Below are positions 27,150 through 36,745 of a stretch of 64,000 nucleotides of DNA, in pieces. How positions within the stretch are numbered: the stretch's first letter is position 1; every line of letters starts with the position of its first letter. A program made the position numbers and the translations under genes. The stretch comes from Sinomonas sp. R1AF57 (GTDB lineage: Bacteria; Actinomycetota; Actinomycetes; Actinomycetales; Micrococcaceae), in assembly GCF_002224485.1 (NCBI RefSeq), contig NZ_CP022463.1, positions 1,460,817 through 1,524,816 of the forward strand, in the 5' to 3' direction. Below the pieces are notes generated by a model. The model saw only the letters and a list, made by a program, of their open reading frames with translations, was not told the origin of the DNA and did no database searches.

Positions 27150-27298
27150 TCTCTGGTACGCACGACGTCGGCGACGCGCCCACGCACGCCGGCCCCGCGC
27201 CGTCGTGCGTACCTGAGATGCTGCTGAGGCAAAACTCGCGTACCCGAGACGGTGGTGGGGCGAATTTCGCGTACCCGAGACGGGTCAGGCGAAGCTCG
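27150..27298. repeat. Composite repeat: one inverted and three direct motif copies
   Basis: Three 31-nt direct units start at 27206, 27237 and 27268. The last two share a perfect 16-nt CGCGTACCCGAGACGG (27237-27252, 27268-27283). A fourth copy is inverted at 27150-27167, and its GGTACGCACGACG is the perfect complement of 27201-27213. The array fills the gap between the DinB-like gene and parC and runs over the parC stop codon. Confidence 0.85.
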
Positions 27299-29813
27299 GG
27301 CCGACCTCGTCCACGGACTGCGTGAGCGGCACGCCGGAGCCGTCGCGGCGGCCGTGCTCGCTCGGCAGGGAGCGGGCCACGCCGGCCGACGACGAGGCCT
27401 TGGCCGGACCGCGGCCCACCCACGCCAGCACGAGCCGGTCCTCGCCCTTGAGGAATCGGTGCGACCGGACCCCGCCGGTGGCGCGACCCTTGGCCGGGTA
27501 TTCGTCGAACGGAGTGACCTTCGCCGTTCCCGGAGACGTCCCGGGCAGCGCGGAGCCGCTTCCGGCGATTGTGACGACGACGGCGCTCCCGCCGCCGCCC
27601 TCGCCCGAGCCGTCGCCGGCGTCGGGAGCAGCGACGACGCCGAAGAAGACCGCCGAGTCCCCGGCTGCGAGCTTGACGCCCGCCATGCCGCCTGCGGCCC
27701 GGCCCTGTGGCCGCACCGACGAGGCGAGGTACCGCAGCAGCTGCCCCTGGGCGGTGACGAAGACCAGCGTGTCCTCGTCCGCCGCCGGAGCCGCGCCGAT
27801 GACCCTGTCCCCATCCTTGAGCGCGATCCCGTCCCAGTCCTCGCGGTTGAGCGGGTACTCCGGGGTCACCCGCTTGACGACGCCCTGGGCGGTGCCGAGG
27901 GCGATGACGGTGTCGAGCGGCACGAGGGCCACCAAGGACTCGTCCTTGGCGAGAGTCATGAACTCCTTGGCCGCGACGCCTCCGGCCATGTTGGGCAGGC
28001 CGGATGAGGGCTCGAGGAGCGGGAGGTCCACCGCCTGCAGGCGCAGCATGCGGCCGGTGGACGTCACGGCACCGAGCTCGCCGCGCGCCGTCGTGCGCAC
28101 CACGGAGCGGAACACGTCGTGCCGGACGCGTGGCCCCGACTCGGCGAGCGGCTCGGCGTGCGCGGTCCGCGCGATGAGGCCGGAGGCGGACAGGATGGCC
28201 CAGCAGGGCTCGTCCGCGATCTCGAGGGCGAGCGGGGCGGCCTTCCCCTTCGGGGCCGGCAGGGCGGCGGCGGAGCCCTTGGGGGTGTCGTCCTCCTTCT
28301 CGAGGAGGACCGTGCGGCGCGGCGTGCCGTACTTGGCGGCCACTTCGCCGAGCTCGTCCGAGACGACCTGGCGCAGGAGCGTGTCGGAGCCCAGGATGGC
28401 CTCGAGTTCGGCGATCTCCCGGCGGAGCTCGTCCTGCTCCTTCTCGAGCTCGATCCGCGAGTACTTCGTCAGCTGGCGCAGGCGCAGCTCGAGGATGTAG
28501 TTGGCCTGGACCTCGGTCAGGTCGTAGATCGACATGAGCCGCTCGCGCGCCGCCGATGCCTCGTCCGAGGTGCGGATGATCTGGATGACCTCGTCGATGT
28601 CCATGATCGCGACGAGGAGGCCCTCGACCAGGTGCAGGCGGTCCTTCCGCTTCCCGAGGCGGAACGCGGTGCGGCGGCGCACCACCGAGAGCCGGTGGTC
28701 CACGTACACGCGCAGCAGCCCCAGCAGGCCGAGGGTCTGCGGCTGGCCGTCGACCAGCGTGACGTTGTTGATGCCGAAGGAGTCCTCGAGGGGCGTGTAG
28801 CGGTACAGCTGCGCGAGCACGGCCTGGGGGTTGAAGCCGTTCTTGACCTCGATGACGAGCCGCAGCCCGTGCTTGCGGTCCGTGAGGTCGGTGACGTCCG
28901 AGATGCCGGCGAGCTTCTTCGAGCCCACCGCATCCTTGATCTTCTCGATGACCTTCTCCGGGCCCACCATGTAGGGCAGCTCCGTCACGACCAGCCCGGT
29001 GCGGCGGGCGGAGACCTGCTCGACGGTGACCTTGGCGCGCGTCTTGAACGAGCCGCGCCCGGTCCGGTAGGCGTCCCGGATGCCGTCCAGCCCCACGATG
29101 CGGCCGCCCGAGGGCAGGTCCGGCCCGGGGACGAGCTCCATGACCTCCTCGAGGGTGGCCTCCGGGTTCGCGATCACGAGCTGGGCCGCGGCGACGACCT
29201 CGGTGAGGTTGTGCGGCACCATGTTGGTCGCCATCCCGACCGCGATGCCCGTCGTCCCGTTGACGAGGAGATTCGGGAACGCGGCCGGAAGGACCTCCGG
29301 CTGGGTGAGCTGGTTGTCGTAGTTCGGGACGAAGTCGACGACGTCCTCGTCCAGGCTGTCCGTGAGCGCGAGCGACGCCGCGGCCATCCGTGCCTCGGTG
29401 TACCGCGCGGCCGCGGGCCCGTCGTCGAGCGAGCCGAAGTTCCCGTGGCCGTCGATGAGCGGCAGCCGGAGCGCGAAGTCCTGCGCGAGCCGCACCATGG
29501 CGTCGTAGATCGCGGCGTCACCGTGCGGGTGCAGCTTGCCCATGACCTCGCCCACTACCCGGGCGCTCTTCACATGCCCGCGGTCCGGGCGCAGGCCCAT
29601 CTCGCTCATCATGTAGAGGATGCGCCGCTGGACGGGCTTGAGGCCGTCGCGGGCGTCCGGGAGGGCCCGGGAGTAGATCACGGAGTAGGCGTACTCCAGG
29701 AAGGAGGTCTCCATCTCCTCGGCGACATCGATGTCGGTGATGTTCTCCGCGAAGTCGTCGGGTTCGGGGAGAGTGTCCGCACCGGTGGAGCGGGGAGATT
29801 GTCGACGTGCCAA
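27285..29813 (-). CDS. parC: Type IIA DNA topoisomerase subunit A (topoisomerase IV, ParC)
   Basis: This breakage-reunion subunit forms the transient DNA-tyrosine bond. The 842 residues show the quinolone-resistance region ([24 protein letters not shown]), the catalytic Tyr138 in [12 protein letters not shown] and the isoleucine-bearing [18 protein letters not shown] coiled coil near 440-500 and a C-terminal beta-pinwheel follow. The C-terminal domain lacks a clear gyrase box, in keeping with topoisomerase IV and with its ParE partner 9 kb away. The start is TTG at 29813, with GAAGGAT about 10 nt upstream. It is divergent from the GNAT fusion gene, with 53 nt between them. Confidence 0.92.
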   Translation of the reverse strand: MARRQSPRSTGADTLPEPDDFAENITDIDVAEEMETSFLEYAYSVIYSRALPDARDGLKPVQRRILYMMSEMGLRPDRGHVKSARVVGEVMGKLHPHGDAAIYDAMVRLAQDFALRLPLIDGHGNFGSLDDGPAAARYTEARMAAASLALTDSLDEDVVDFVPNYDNQLTQPEVLPAAFPNLLVNGTTGIAVGMATNMVPHNLTEVVAAAQLVIANPEATLEEVMELVPGPDLPSGGRIVGLDGIRDAYRTGRGSFKTRAKVTVEQVSARRTGLVVTELPYMVGPEKVIEKIKDAVGSKKLAGISDVTDLTDRKHGLRLVIEVKNGFNPQAVLAQLYRYTPLEDSFGINNVTLVDGQPQTLGLLGLLRVYVDHRLSVVRRRTAFRLGKRKDRLHLVEGLLVAIMDIDEVIQIIRTSDEASAARERLMSIYDLTEVQANYILELRLRQLTKYSRIELEKEQDELRREIAELEAILGSDTLLRQVVSDELGEVAAKYGTPRRTVLLEKEDDTPKGSAAALPAPKGKAAPLALEIADEPCWAILSASGLIARTAHAEPLAESGPRVRHDVFRSVVRTTARGELGAVTSTGRMLRLQAVDLPLLEPSSGLPNMAGGVAAKEFMTLAKDESLVALVPLDTVIALGTAQGVVKRVTPEYPLNREDWDGIALKDGDRVIGAAPAADEDTLVFVTAQGQLLRYLASSVRPQGRAAGGMAGVKLAAGDSAVFFGVVAAPDAGDGSGEGGGGSAVVVTIAGSGSALPGTSPGTAKVTPFDEYPAKGRATGGVRSHRFLKGEDRLVLAWVGRGPAKASSSAGVARSLPSEHGRRDGSGVPLTQSVDEVGPSFA

Positions 29814-29854
29814 GACTGGGTGGATCCTTCGCTTCTGCTGAGACGGGCCTGAAC

Positions 29855-29866
29855 TAGGCTAAGCCT
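29855..29866 (+). promoter_or_regulatory. Putative leaderless promoter -10 (TAGGCT)
   Basis: TAGGCT at 29855-29860 is 6 nt from the ATG at 29867 and no ribosome binding site is present. TAGGCT-A-AGCCTA (29855 to the T of the ATG) is also a small palindrome. It shares the short intergenic region with the parC promoter. Confidence 0.5.
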
Positions 29867-32611
29867 ATGGCGGACCAGGGCTCTGACACCGGATTTCCTC
29901 TGCACAGCGTCGTTCCCCTGAACGGAGCGTATCCGCACCACTGGGAGGCCGACGTGGTGCTGCGGGACGGCGGCACCGCCCATCTCCGCCCCATCAGGCC
30001 CGAGGACGCCGAGGCGCTCCAGGACTTCCACGTGCACCAGTCCGAGGGGTCGATCTACCTCCGCTTCTTCAGCTACAAGGCCCGCCTCACCGCAGCTGAG
30101 CTCAAGCGCTTCACCGAGGTCGACCACCGCGACCGTGTGGCCCTCGTCATCACGGTCGGCGACGAGATCATCGGCGTGGGACGGTACGACAGGCTCTCGG
30201 ACCCGGCCGAAGCCGAGGTGGCGTTCAACATCTCCGACCGCCACCAGGGCCGCGGCCTCGGCTCGATCCTGCTCGAGCACCTCGCCGCCGCCGCGCGCGA
30301 GAACCACATCCGGCGGTTCACCGCCGAGGTCCTGCCCGAGAACCGCAAGATGCTCACGGTGTTCGCGGAGGCCGGGTACGCCCTGAACCGGCACTTCGAC
30401 GAAGGCGTCGTCAGCGTCGAGTTCGAGATCGACCCGACGGAGAAGTCGCGCGCGGTCATGGAATCCCGCGAGCACCGCGCCGAGGCGCGCAGCGTGCTCG
30501 GCCTCCTCGCGCCGTCGTCCATTGCGGTGATCGGGGCCAGCCGCACGTGGGGGACCCTGGGCTACCAGCTCCTCGAGCACGTGGTCGAGGGAGGCTTCGC
30601 CGGGCGCGTGCACGCGGTCAACCCGGAGGCGCTCGAGCTGGGCGGGATGATGGCGTACGGGACGATCGCCGAAGTGCCGGACCCGGTCGACGTCGCGGTC
30701 ATCGCCGTGCCGTACGCGGAAGTCCCCGACGTCGTCGCGCAGTGCGGGGCCGCGGGCGTGAAGGGAGCCGTGATCGCCTCGGGCGGCTTCGCCGAGCGCG
30801 GGGAGGAGGGCCTCGCCACGCAGCGCGAGATCGTCCGGCACGCCCGCTCGCAGGGAATGCGTGTGGTGGGTCCCGAGTCCCTCGGGATCGCCAACACCGA
30901 CCCGGACGTGCGGCTGAACGCCTCCCTCGCCCCCCACCTGCCGCGCCAGGGCAGCCTCGGGCTGTTCAGCCAGTCGGCCTCGATCGGGGTCGCCCTCTAC
31001 GCGGCAGCGGACCGGCGGTTCCTCGGCTTCTCCTCGATCGTCTCCGCGGGCAACCGCGCCGACGTCTCCGGCAACGACCTCATGCAGTACTGGGAGGACG
31101 ATGTCGCCACGGGCGCGGTGGGCCTCTACCTCGAGTCGTTCGGCAATCCGCGCAAGTTCTCCCGGATCGCCCGCCGCCTCGCCCGCAGCAAGCCGGTCAT
31201 CGTGGCCAAGAGCGAGGTGACGGGCCTGCGCCTGCCGCCGGGGCATTCTGTCCGCACGACCCAGGCGCCGCCCGGAGCCCTCGACGCGATGCTGCGCCAG
31301 GCCGGCGTCATCCGTGTGAGCACGGTCGAGCAGCTCGTCGACGTCGCCCAGATCGCCGTGGGCACCCTCCCGGCGGGCCCGAACGTGGCGGTGCTGTCCA
31401 ACTCGCTCGCCCTTGCGCGGGTCGTGGCCGACGGCGCCGAGGCCGACGGGCTGCGCGTCGTCGCCTCCGAGGGCGACCTCGACCTGTCCCAGGGCCTCTC
31501 GCTGGCCCTGCCAGCGCTCAAGCGCCGGCTCGTGGCACTCGCCGCCCGCGAGGACGTGCACGCCGTCGTCGTGGCGATCCTCCCCGTCCAGGGACTCCGC
31601 GTGCCGCAGGTCGCCGCGACGCTCGCCGAGGCGGCGGAAAGCTCGGGGACGACGGTCGTCGCGGCCTTCCCCGGTGTGCTGGACCGGCGCGTGGACACCG
31701 CCGGCCTCCTGCCCGCCCCGACCGGCGCCGCGGACGCCCAGCTCGGCGCGCCCCAGGTCCCCAGCTACTCGAGTGCGGGGGAGGCCGTCGCGGCGCTCGC
31801 CGCCGTCGTCCGCTACACCGAGTGGCTCGCCCGGGACCCTGGCGCCCCCTTCGAGGCGGAGCACGACGACGACGCCGCGGACGCGCTCATCGAGGCCCGG
31901 CTCGCCGGGGTCGAGGGGACGGAGCTCGTGCGCCTCGGGGCGGACGACGCCGCACGCCTCCTCGGGTGCTACGGCATCCCCGTGCTGGCAGCCCGCCCCG
32001 TCACGAGCGCGGACGAGGCGGTCGCGGCCGCCGACGCCCTCGGCTGGCCGGTCGCCATCAAGTCCGCCGCCGCGAACCTCAGGCACCGGCTCGACCTCGG
32101 GGCGGTGCGCCTCGACGTCACCGACGCGGACGCGCTGCGCGCCGCGTTCGCCCAGATGGGCCAGTCGCTCGCGCCGTACGGCGGCGGCCACTTCGAGATC
32201 CAGCGGATGGCGCCGGTGGGCCAGGCCTGCGTCGTGCGCGCGATCGAGGACCCGCTGCTGGGGCCGGTGCTCTCGTTCGGCCTCGCGGGGGACGCCGTGT
32301 CCCTCCTCGAGGACTGGGCGCACCGCATCACGCCGCTCACCAGCGGGGACATCCGCGAGATCGTCCGTTCGCCCCGCGCCGCCGTGAAGCTGTTCGGCCA
32401 CGAGGGCCTCCCCGCCCTCGACGTCGCGGCGGTCGAGGACCTCGTGGGCCGCGTGTCCCTGCTCAAGGACCGGCACCCGGAAGTGTCGCTGCTCGAGCTC
32501 AAGCCCGTCGTCGTGAGCGAGACGGGGCTCACGGTGCTCTCGGCGGAGGTCTGGGTCGGGAACGCCGCGCGGCGCATGGACAGCGCGCGGCGGGCCATGA
32601 TCGCGCAGTAG
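29867..32611 (+). CDS. GNAT acetyltransferase fused to NDP-forming acyl-CoA synthetase (Pat-type)
   Basis: The 914-residue protein has an N-terminal GNAT domain (about 27-190, acetyl-CoA site HQGRGLGSILLEHL). It is followed by a CoA-binding Rossmann domain (IAVIGASRTWGTLGY, about 215), succinyl-CoA-ligase-like domains and a C-terminal ATP-grasp domain (about 690-900). Proteins of this type acetylate lysines, for example on acetyl-CoA synthetase, and so tune acetate metabolism. The GNAT-first order is the actinobacterial arrangement, reversed from E. coli PatZ. His460 in PPGHSVRTT falls where the phosphohistidine of active NDP-forming synthetases lies, so ligase activity is possible but unproven. 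Confidence 0.88.
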   Translation: MADQGSDTGFPLHSVVPLNGAYPHHWEADVVLRDGGTAHLRPIRPEDAEALQDFHVHQSEGSIYLRFFSYKARLTAAELKRFTEVDHRDRVALVITVGDEIIGVGRYDRLSDPAEAEVAFNISDRHQGRGLGSILLEHLAAAARENHIRRFTAEVLPENRKMLTVFAEAGYALNRHFDEGVVSVEFEIDPTEKSRAVMESREHRAEARSVLGLLAPSSIAVIGASRTWGTLGYQLLEHVVEGGFAGRVHAVNPEALELGGMMAYGTIAEVPDPVDVAVIAVPYAEVPDVVAQCGAAGVKGAVIASGGFAERGEEGLATQREIVRHARSQGMRVVGPESLGIANTDPDVRLNASLAPHLPRQGSLGLFSQSASIGVALYAAADRRFLGFSSIVSAGNRADVSGNDLMQYWEDDVATGAVGLYLESFGNPRKFSRIARRLARSKPVIVAKSEVTGLRLPPGHSVRTTQAPPGALDAMLRQAGVIRVSTVEQLVDVAQIAVGTLPAGPNVAVLSNSLALARVVADGAEADGLRVVASEGDLDLSQGLSLALPALKRRLVALAAREDVHAVVVAILPVQGLRVPQVAATLAEAAESSGTTVVAAFPGVLDRRVDTAGLLPAPTGAADAQLGAPQVPSYSSAGEAVAALAAVVRYTEWLARDPGAPFEAEHDDDAADALIEARLAGVEGTELVRLGADDAARLLGCYGIPVLAARPVTSADEAVAAADALGWPVAIKSAAANLRHRLDLGAVRLDVTDADALRAAFAQMGQSLAPYGGGHFEIQRMAPVGQACVVRAIEDPLLGPVLSFGLAGDAVSLLEDWAHRITPLTSGDIREIVRSPRAAVKLFGHEGLPALDVAAVEDLVGRVSLLKDRHPEVSLLELKPVVVSETGLTVLSAEVWVGNAARRMDSARRAMIAQ

Positions 32612-32654
32612 CCCGCGCCGTCGTGCGCCGGAGCCGGAGACGGCGGGCGGTTTT
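32611..32654 (+). terminator. Terminator after the GNAT fusion gene
   Basis: A GC-rich stem (GCCCG..CCGTC with GACGGCGGGC, two-nt bulge) is followed by GGTTTT, one of the few T-runs in this window. It begins at the last base of the stop codon. Confidence 0.65.
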
Positions 32655-32689
32655 GGGAAGCCCCGGAGGCGTCTGGGAGAATGGCGCCC

Positions 32690-33379
32690 ATGACCCACAA
32701 CGCGTCCGGTGGTCCCGCAGGCCAGCAGTTCCGCGGAACCCCGGGGGAGACCCTCACGTCTGCCCTCGAGAGGACGGGGTTCTACCCGCGCCTCGTCGGC
32801 GACGTCGTCGAGGACGCCCTCGGCGGCAGGGTCCCGCTGTCCCACCTGACCCACCTCGAGACGCACTTCGAGCGCTCCGAGGTCCGCCGCCACGTGACGG
32901 TGCTGGTCCTCACCGACGACATGCTCGTCGTGACCCATGTCGACGAGGCCCCCCTCGACGACGCGGGACACCGCATGTCCGCGCAGGTCTCCACCGAGTC
33001 CGTTCCGGTCTCGCAGATCGCCACCGTCGTGCTCTCCTACGTCTACGCCCAGCCCGCCGAGTACGCTCCCGGGGACCCGGTGCGCGAGGTGACCCTTGCG
33101 ATCGCCTGGAGCGGCGGCCAGCGAGTGGACCTCGTGCCCGCCGGGTGCGGCGACCCCCAGTGCGAGGCCGACCACGGCTACACCGGCACGATCGCCCAGG
33201 AGGACCTCGTCCTGCGGATCAGCGCCGAGGCGGACGGGCCGCGCGCGGTGGACGACGCCAGGGAGTTCGCGCGGCTCCTGCGCGCCGTCAACACCGGCAC
33301 GCCGCCCGCTCCCGTGGGCCGCCCGCGGCTCGCCTCCCCATTCTCCCCTCGGGGCCTGCGCGGCCACGGTGGCCGGTAG
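32690..33379 (+). CDS. DUF5998 family protein
   Basis: The 229-residue soluble protein, beginning MTHNASGGPAGQQ, belongs to an actinobacterial family of unknown role. Recognisable blocks are ALERTGFYPRLVGDVVEDAL, HLTHLETHFERSEVRRHVTVLVLTDDMLVVTHVDE and the Cys-containing CGDPQCEADHGYTGTI, which together suggest a PH-like beta fold. Two starts are possible: ATG 32681, with GGGAG nearby, and ATG 32690, with GAGAAT 7 nt upstream. I prefer the second, with low certainty. It is followed directly by the phosphodiesterase gene (TAG then ATG), so the two are translated in tandem. Confidence 0.85.
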   Translation: MTHNASGGPAGQQFRGTPGETLTSALERTGFYPRLVGDVVEDALGGRVPLSHLTHLETHFERSEVRRHVTVLVLTDDMLVVTHVDEAPLDDAGHRMSAQVSTESVPVSQIATVVLSYVYAQPAEYAPGDPVREVTLAIAWSGGQRVDLVPAGCGDPQCEADHGYTGTIAQEDLVLRISAEADGPRAVDDAREFARLLRAVNTGTPPAPVGRPRLASPFSPRGLRGHGGR

Positions 33380-34576
33380 ATGGCCGGAACACCGCTCCCG
33401 CCGCCTCCCGCCTACGGCTCCCGCTCGATCGCCGACCTCCTGCCCAGCTGTGCCGCCGCGCTCGGCGCCGAGGGCTTCGACAACGTCCTCGGCCTGCCCG
33501 GCGTGCCCCAGATCTGCCTCGTCATGGTGGACGGGCTGGGACGGGCCCTCCTGACGCGCAAGGCCGCGCACACCCCGTTCCTGCGCGAGAAGCTTGCCGC
33601 GGGGCAGGGCTCCATCCCCGTGGCGCTCGACGCGGCCTTCCCCTCCACCACGGCTGCGTCCCTCGCGAGCCTCGGCACGGGGGTCCCGCCGGGCCAGCAC
33701 GGCATGGTCGGCTACGACGTCCTCGCCCCGCACCTCGACCGCGTGGTCAACCAGCTCAACGGCTGGGACCCGGAGGTCGACCCGGACCGCTGGCAGCCCT
33801 TCCCCACTGTGTTCGAGCGGCTCCAGCCCGAGATCCACGTCGCGACCGTGAGCCTGCCGCAGTTCGAGGGCTCGGCCATGACGCGCGCCGCGCTGCGCGG
33901 CGGCGAGTTCATCGGCGCCGGCAGCCTCCACGAGCGCACGACGGCGGCCGCCGGGGCCATGGCGCGCCACCCCCGCATGCTGGCCTACTTCTACCTCAAC
34001 GAGCTCGACAAAGCGGGCCACCAGTTCGGCTGCGCCTCTCCCGAATGGGAGGTCGCGCTCGAGGAGGTGGACTCGTGCGTGCGGCGCCTCGACGCCCAGC
34101 TGCCCGCGGGCGCCCTCGTGCTCGTCGTGGGAGACCACGGCATGGTAGACATCGCCGCGCCGCGCCGGGTCGACTTCGGCGCCGAGCCCGAGCTCACGGC
34201 AGGGGTCCGGCACACCGCCGGGGAGCCCCGCATGGTGCACCTCCACTTGGAGGACGGGACGGACGACGCCGCCCGTGCGGCCGTCGTGGGGCGGTGGCAG
34301 GAGCGCTTCGGGAACCAGGCGTGGGTGCTCACCCGCGACGAGGCGGTGGGACACGGCCTCTTCGGCGAGGTGTCCGAGACGGTGCTGCCCAGGATCGGTG
34401 ACGTGATCGTGGCCGCGCACGGCGACATCGCGCTCTTCGACGGCCGCCGCGTGCGGCCGCAGGCCTTCGACATGGTCGGCCAGCACGGGTCGTGGACGAA
34501 GGCCGAGCGCCAGGTGCCGCTCGTGGCGTTCCGCGCGCGCGGTCCGCTCACGTCGAAGCGGAGGCGCCGTGGCTGA
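33380..34576 (+). CDS. Alkaline phosphatase superfamily nucleotide pyrophosphatase/phosphodiesterase
   Basis: The 398-residue protein has the type I phosphodiesterase/NPP metal-site pattern. The first Asp is in LVMVDGLGRALL, the nucleophilic Thr in FPSTTAASLASLGTG, the His in LDKAGHQFG, and the second metal ligands in VVGDHGMVDI and GQHGSW. No signal peptide is seen, so it probably acts inside the cell on a nucleotide or other phosphodiester. The substrate is not predictable. Its end overlaps the thymidine kinase start by 8 nt, which links it to nucleotide metabolism by context only. Confidence 0.9.
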   Translation: MAGTPLPPPPAYGSRSIADLLPSCAAALGAEGFDNVLGLPGVPQICLVMVDGLGRALLTRKAAHTPFLREKLAAGQGSIPVALDAAFPSTTAASLASLGTGVPPGQHGMVGYDVLAPHLDRVVNQLNGWDPEVDPDRWQPFPTVFERLQPEIHVATVSLPQFEGSAMTRAALRGGEFIGAGSLHERTTAAAGAMARHPRMLAYFYLNELDKAGHQFGCASPEWEVALEEVDSCVRRLDAQLPAGALVLVVGDHGMVDIAAPRRVDFGAEPELTAGVRHTAGEPRMVHLHLEDGTDDAARAAVVGRWQERFGNQAWVLTRDEAVGHGLFGEVSETVLPRIGDVIVAAHGDIALFDGRRVRPQAFDMVGQHGSWTKAERQVPLVAFRARGPLTSKRRRRG

Positions 34577-35243
34577 GCTCGTCTTCTTCACGGGCACGAT
34601 GGACAGCGGCAAGTCGACCCTGGCCCTCCAGATGGACTACAACCACCGTGCGGGCGGCCGTCGGGGGCTCCTCTTCACGAGCCGGGACCGCTCGGGCGAG
34701 GCGGTCATCTCGAGTCGGCTCGGGCTGCGCACCCCCGCCATCGAGGTCGCGGCGGCGTCGAGCTTCTGGGACGAGGTGGTGCGGCGGCGCACGCATGCCG
34801 CCGAGGTCGACTACCTCATCTGCGACGAGGCCCAGTTCTACACCGCGGCCCAGGTCGAGGAGCTCGCACGGGTCGTGGACGAGCTCGATGTCGACGTGTA
34901 CGCGTTCGGGATCGGCACGGACTTCCGGGCGCGGCTGTTCGAGGGGTCGCGGAGGCTCGTCGAGCTCGCGGACCGCGTCGAGACGCTCCAGGTCCCGACG
35001 CTGTGCTGGTGCGGGCGGCGGGCGACGCACAATGCGCGCACCGTGGACGGGCGGATGGTCCTGACCGGGGAGCAGGTCGTCGTCGCCGACATCGCCGGCC
35101 GCGGACCTGCCCCCGCCGAGGCCGGTGACCAGGGCGCTGTGGGGTACGAGACCCTGTGCCGGCGGCACTACATGGCGGGCCGGACGGCGTCGGACGCCAA
35201 CGTCCTGGGGGAGGCGGAGCAGCTCCTGCCCTTCGGCGACTAG
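34569..35243 (+). CDS. tdk: Thymidine kinase (type II)
   Basis: This enzyme phosphorylates thymidine with ATP in pyrimidine salvage. The 224 residues contain the Walker A motif GTMDSGKST (9-17), the Walker B-like CDEAQFY (86-92), the flexible lasso region and a zinc site formed by CWC near 150 and CRRHY near the C-terminus. The C-terminal zinc module has Cys plus His rather than the usual Cys pair. The GTG start overlaps the phosphodiesterase gene by 8 nt, so the two are translationally coupled. It is convergent with sepH, 50 nt away. Confidence 0.93.
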   Translation: MAELVFFTGTMDSGKSTLALQMDYNHRAGGRRGLLFTSRDRSGEAVISSRLGLRTPAIEVAAASSFWDEVVRRRTHAAEVDYLICDEAQFYTAAQVEELARVVDELDVDVYAFGIGTDFRARLFEGSRRLVELADRVETLQVPTLCWCGRRATHNARTVDGRMVLTGEQVVVADIAGRGPAPAEAGDQGAVGYETLCRRHYMAGRTASDANVLGEAEQLLPFGD

Positions 35244-35293
35244 GTGCCTCGATGGACGGACTTCAGGGGGCTGGGCCTGAGGGGCCGTCTGCG

Positions 35294-36745
35294 TCAGTCG
35301 CCCTTGGTCCCGAAGACGATCTCGTCCCAGCTGGGGACCGAGGACCGCTTTGGCCGCGACGACCTGCGCGGCTGCGGCTCCGGGGGCGGGGCAGCCGCGC
35401 TGCCCGTTGGCGCGGGACGCTCGGCGGGGCCCGATCGGCCGGCGTCCGAAGGCCTCGGAGATTCGGGGCGGCCCGGGGGGTCCGTCCGACGGGCAGGCTC
35501 GTCGCGCCCGGGCGAGCGGGTGCCGCCTGGGCCGTCCTCCGCATCGGGCGCACTGCCCTCGGGCTCGCCAGGCTCCGGGGCGGCCTCGCCCCGGGGCGGC
35601 GCGGTGGGGACGAGTGTGATCTCGCGCGTGGCGGTGCTCAGCCCGGGCCGGAGGCCGAGGTGCCCCTGGTCGTCCTCCGGCGCGCGGCCGTTGAGCCGCG
35701 AGAGCAGCGACGTGATGCCGCCCCGCTGGACCGGGGCGGGCTCCGGCGGCTCGGGTGTGGCGGGCTGCGGCGTCTGGCCGGCACCGGACGCTGCCTCGTC
35801 CTCCGGGGCCTGAGCGTGGGCGAGGCCGGCGCTGTCCCCGGCGCTCTCACCCTCGCCGGCGTCCCTCACCTCGGACGGCCGCGGGTGGGCCGCCGGGATG
35901 CCGTGCGTGAGGAGCAGGGCGAGGGCATCATCGGCGTCCTCGTCCACGCCGAGCCGCTGTCCGCGTCGGGCGCGGAGCATGTCCAGGAGTTCCCCCTCGC
36001 GGTCCAGAGCCGGCTCGGCCCGCGGCGATTCGGGGGCCTCGACGTCGAAGGGGTGGTCGGAGACCGCGGACAGCCGGCGGCGCGGGGAGGGGCCATCGAG
36101 CGGCTCCAGCTCGCTGAGCTGCTGTGCCCAGCGGTTCGCGTTCGTGATCGTCCGGTGGACGGGATGGTAGGTCCACAGTGCGGGGGGCTCCTCGCCGATC
36201 GAGGCGGGCGCCCCGGCGGGCAGGGCGAAGCGGGCCACCACCGTCCACTGGCCGTCGGGACGGCGCCACGAGTCCCACTCGGCCTGGGCGGCGTCCACCC
36301 CGTGGAGCGAGAGCCGGTAGGCCACCATTTCCCCGAGCGTTGCCGGTTCGTAGGCGGCTGGGCCGCGCAGGGTGTCGTGGGAGGGCAGGTGCCCCGGGAC
36401 CTCAACCGCCTGGGCGCGGCGCACGATGTGCTCCCGCTCCGCCAGCACGGGCCCCTCGTAGCGCTGGACGCGGGCCAGCGGGACGCCGGAGCGCTCGGCG
36501 ACCTCCTCGGCGGTCGCGCCGGCGCGGATCTCCGCCTGGATCTGGCGCGGCGAGAGGTCCGTGCCCTCGCCGCCCGCGCGCAGGGGACGCTGGGGTGCGG
36601 GACGCGAGACGGCGCGGCGCAGGGCCTCGTCGAGGGAGAGCCGGAAGGTCTCCCCGTTCGCGCCGCTCAATATGAGGTGCGCGCCGTCCTCGTGGACGCC
36701 GACGAGCCGCAGCTCCTGCACATTCCCGTGCGCCAGGTCCCGCAT
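35294..36745 (-). CDS. sepH: Septation protein SepH
   Basis: SepH binds FtsZ and promotes its assembly at division sites in actinobacteria. The 483-residue protein has the N-terminal DUF3071 region (about 1-200), starting MRDLAHGNVQELRLVGVHED. It includes a helix-turn-helix-like segment LSPRQIQAEIRAGATAEEVA followed by VPLARVQRYEGPVLAERE. The C-terminal half is disordered and rich in Pro, Glu and Arg, ending with a conserved-looking RSSVPSWDEIVFG. GGAGG lies about 7 nt before the ATG at 36745; an ATG 12 nt further upstream is disfavoured. Loss of order in the tail is normal for the family. Confidence 0.9.
   Translation of the reverse strand: MRDLAHGNVQELRLVGVHEDGAHLILSGANGETFRLSLDEALRRAVSRPAPQRPLRAGGEGTDLSPRQIQAEIRAGATAEEVAERSGVPLARVQRYEGPVLAEREHIVRRAQAVEVPGHLPSHDTLRGPAAYEPATLGEMVAYRLSLHGVDAAQAEWDSWRRPDGQWTVVARFALPAGAPASIGEEPPALWTYHPVHRTITNANRWAQQLSELEPLDGPSPRRRLSAVSDHPFDVEAPESPRAEPALDREGELLDMLRARRGQRLGVDEDADDALALLLTHGIPAAHPRPSEVRDAGEGESAGDSAGLAHAQAPEDEAASGAGQTPQPATPEPPEPAPVQRGGITSLLSRLNGRAPEDDQGHLGLRPGLSTATREITLVPTAPPRGEAAPEPGEPEGSAPDAEDGPGGTRSPGRDEPARRTDPPGRPESPRPSDAGRSGPAERPAPTGSAAAPPPEPQPRRSSRPKRSSVPSWDEIVFGTKGD

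Noticed and set aside
27194-32627. A shared 16-mer (CCCGCGCCGTCGTGCG) at 27194 and 32612 as copies of one mobile repeat
   Set aside because: The flanks do not align, the second copy is part of a terminator stem, and a near-identical word also occurs inside parC; at about 70% GC this is probably chance.
30547-34401. A 1284-codon plus-strand open frame in another phase
   Set aside because: The product is almost entirely Arg/Pro/Gly/Ala, the mark of a shifted frame of high-GC coding DNA.
29678-34612. A 1644-codon open frame on the minus strand across the GNAT fusion, DUF5998 and phosphodiesterase genes
   Set aside because: It crosses three well-supported genes and parC. High GC removes stop codons in this frame, and the product has no recognisable motif.
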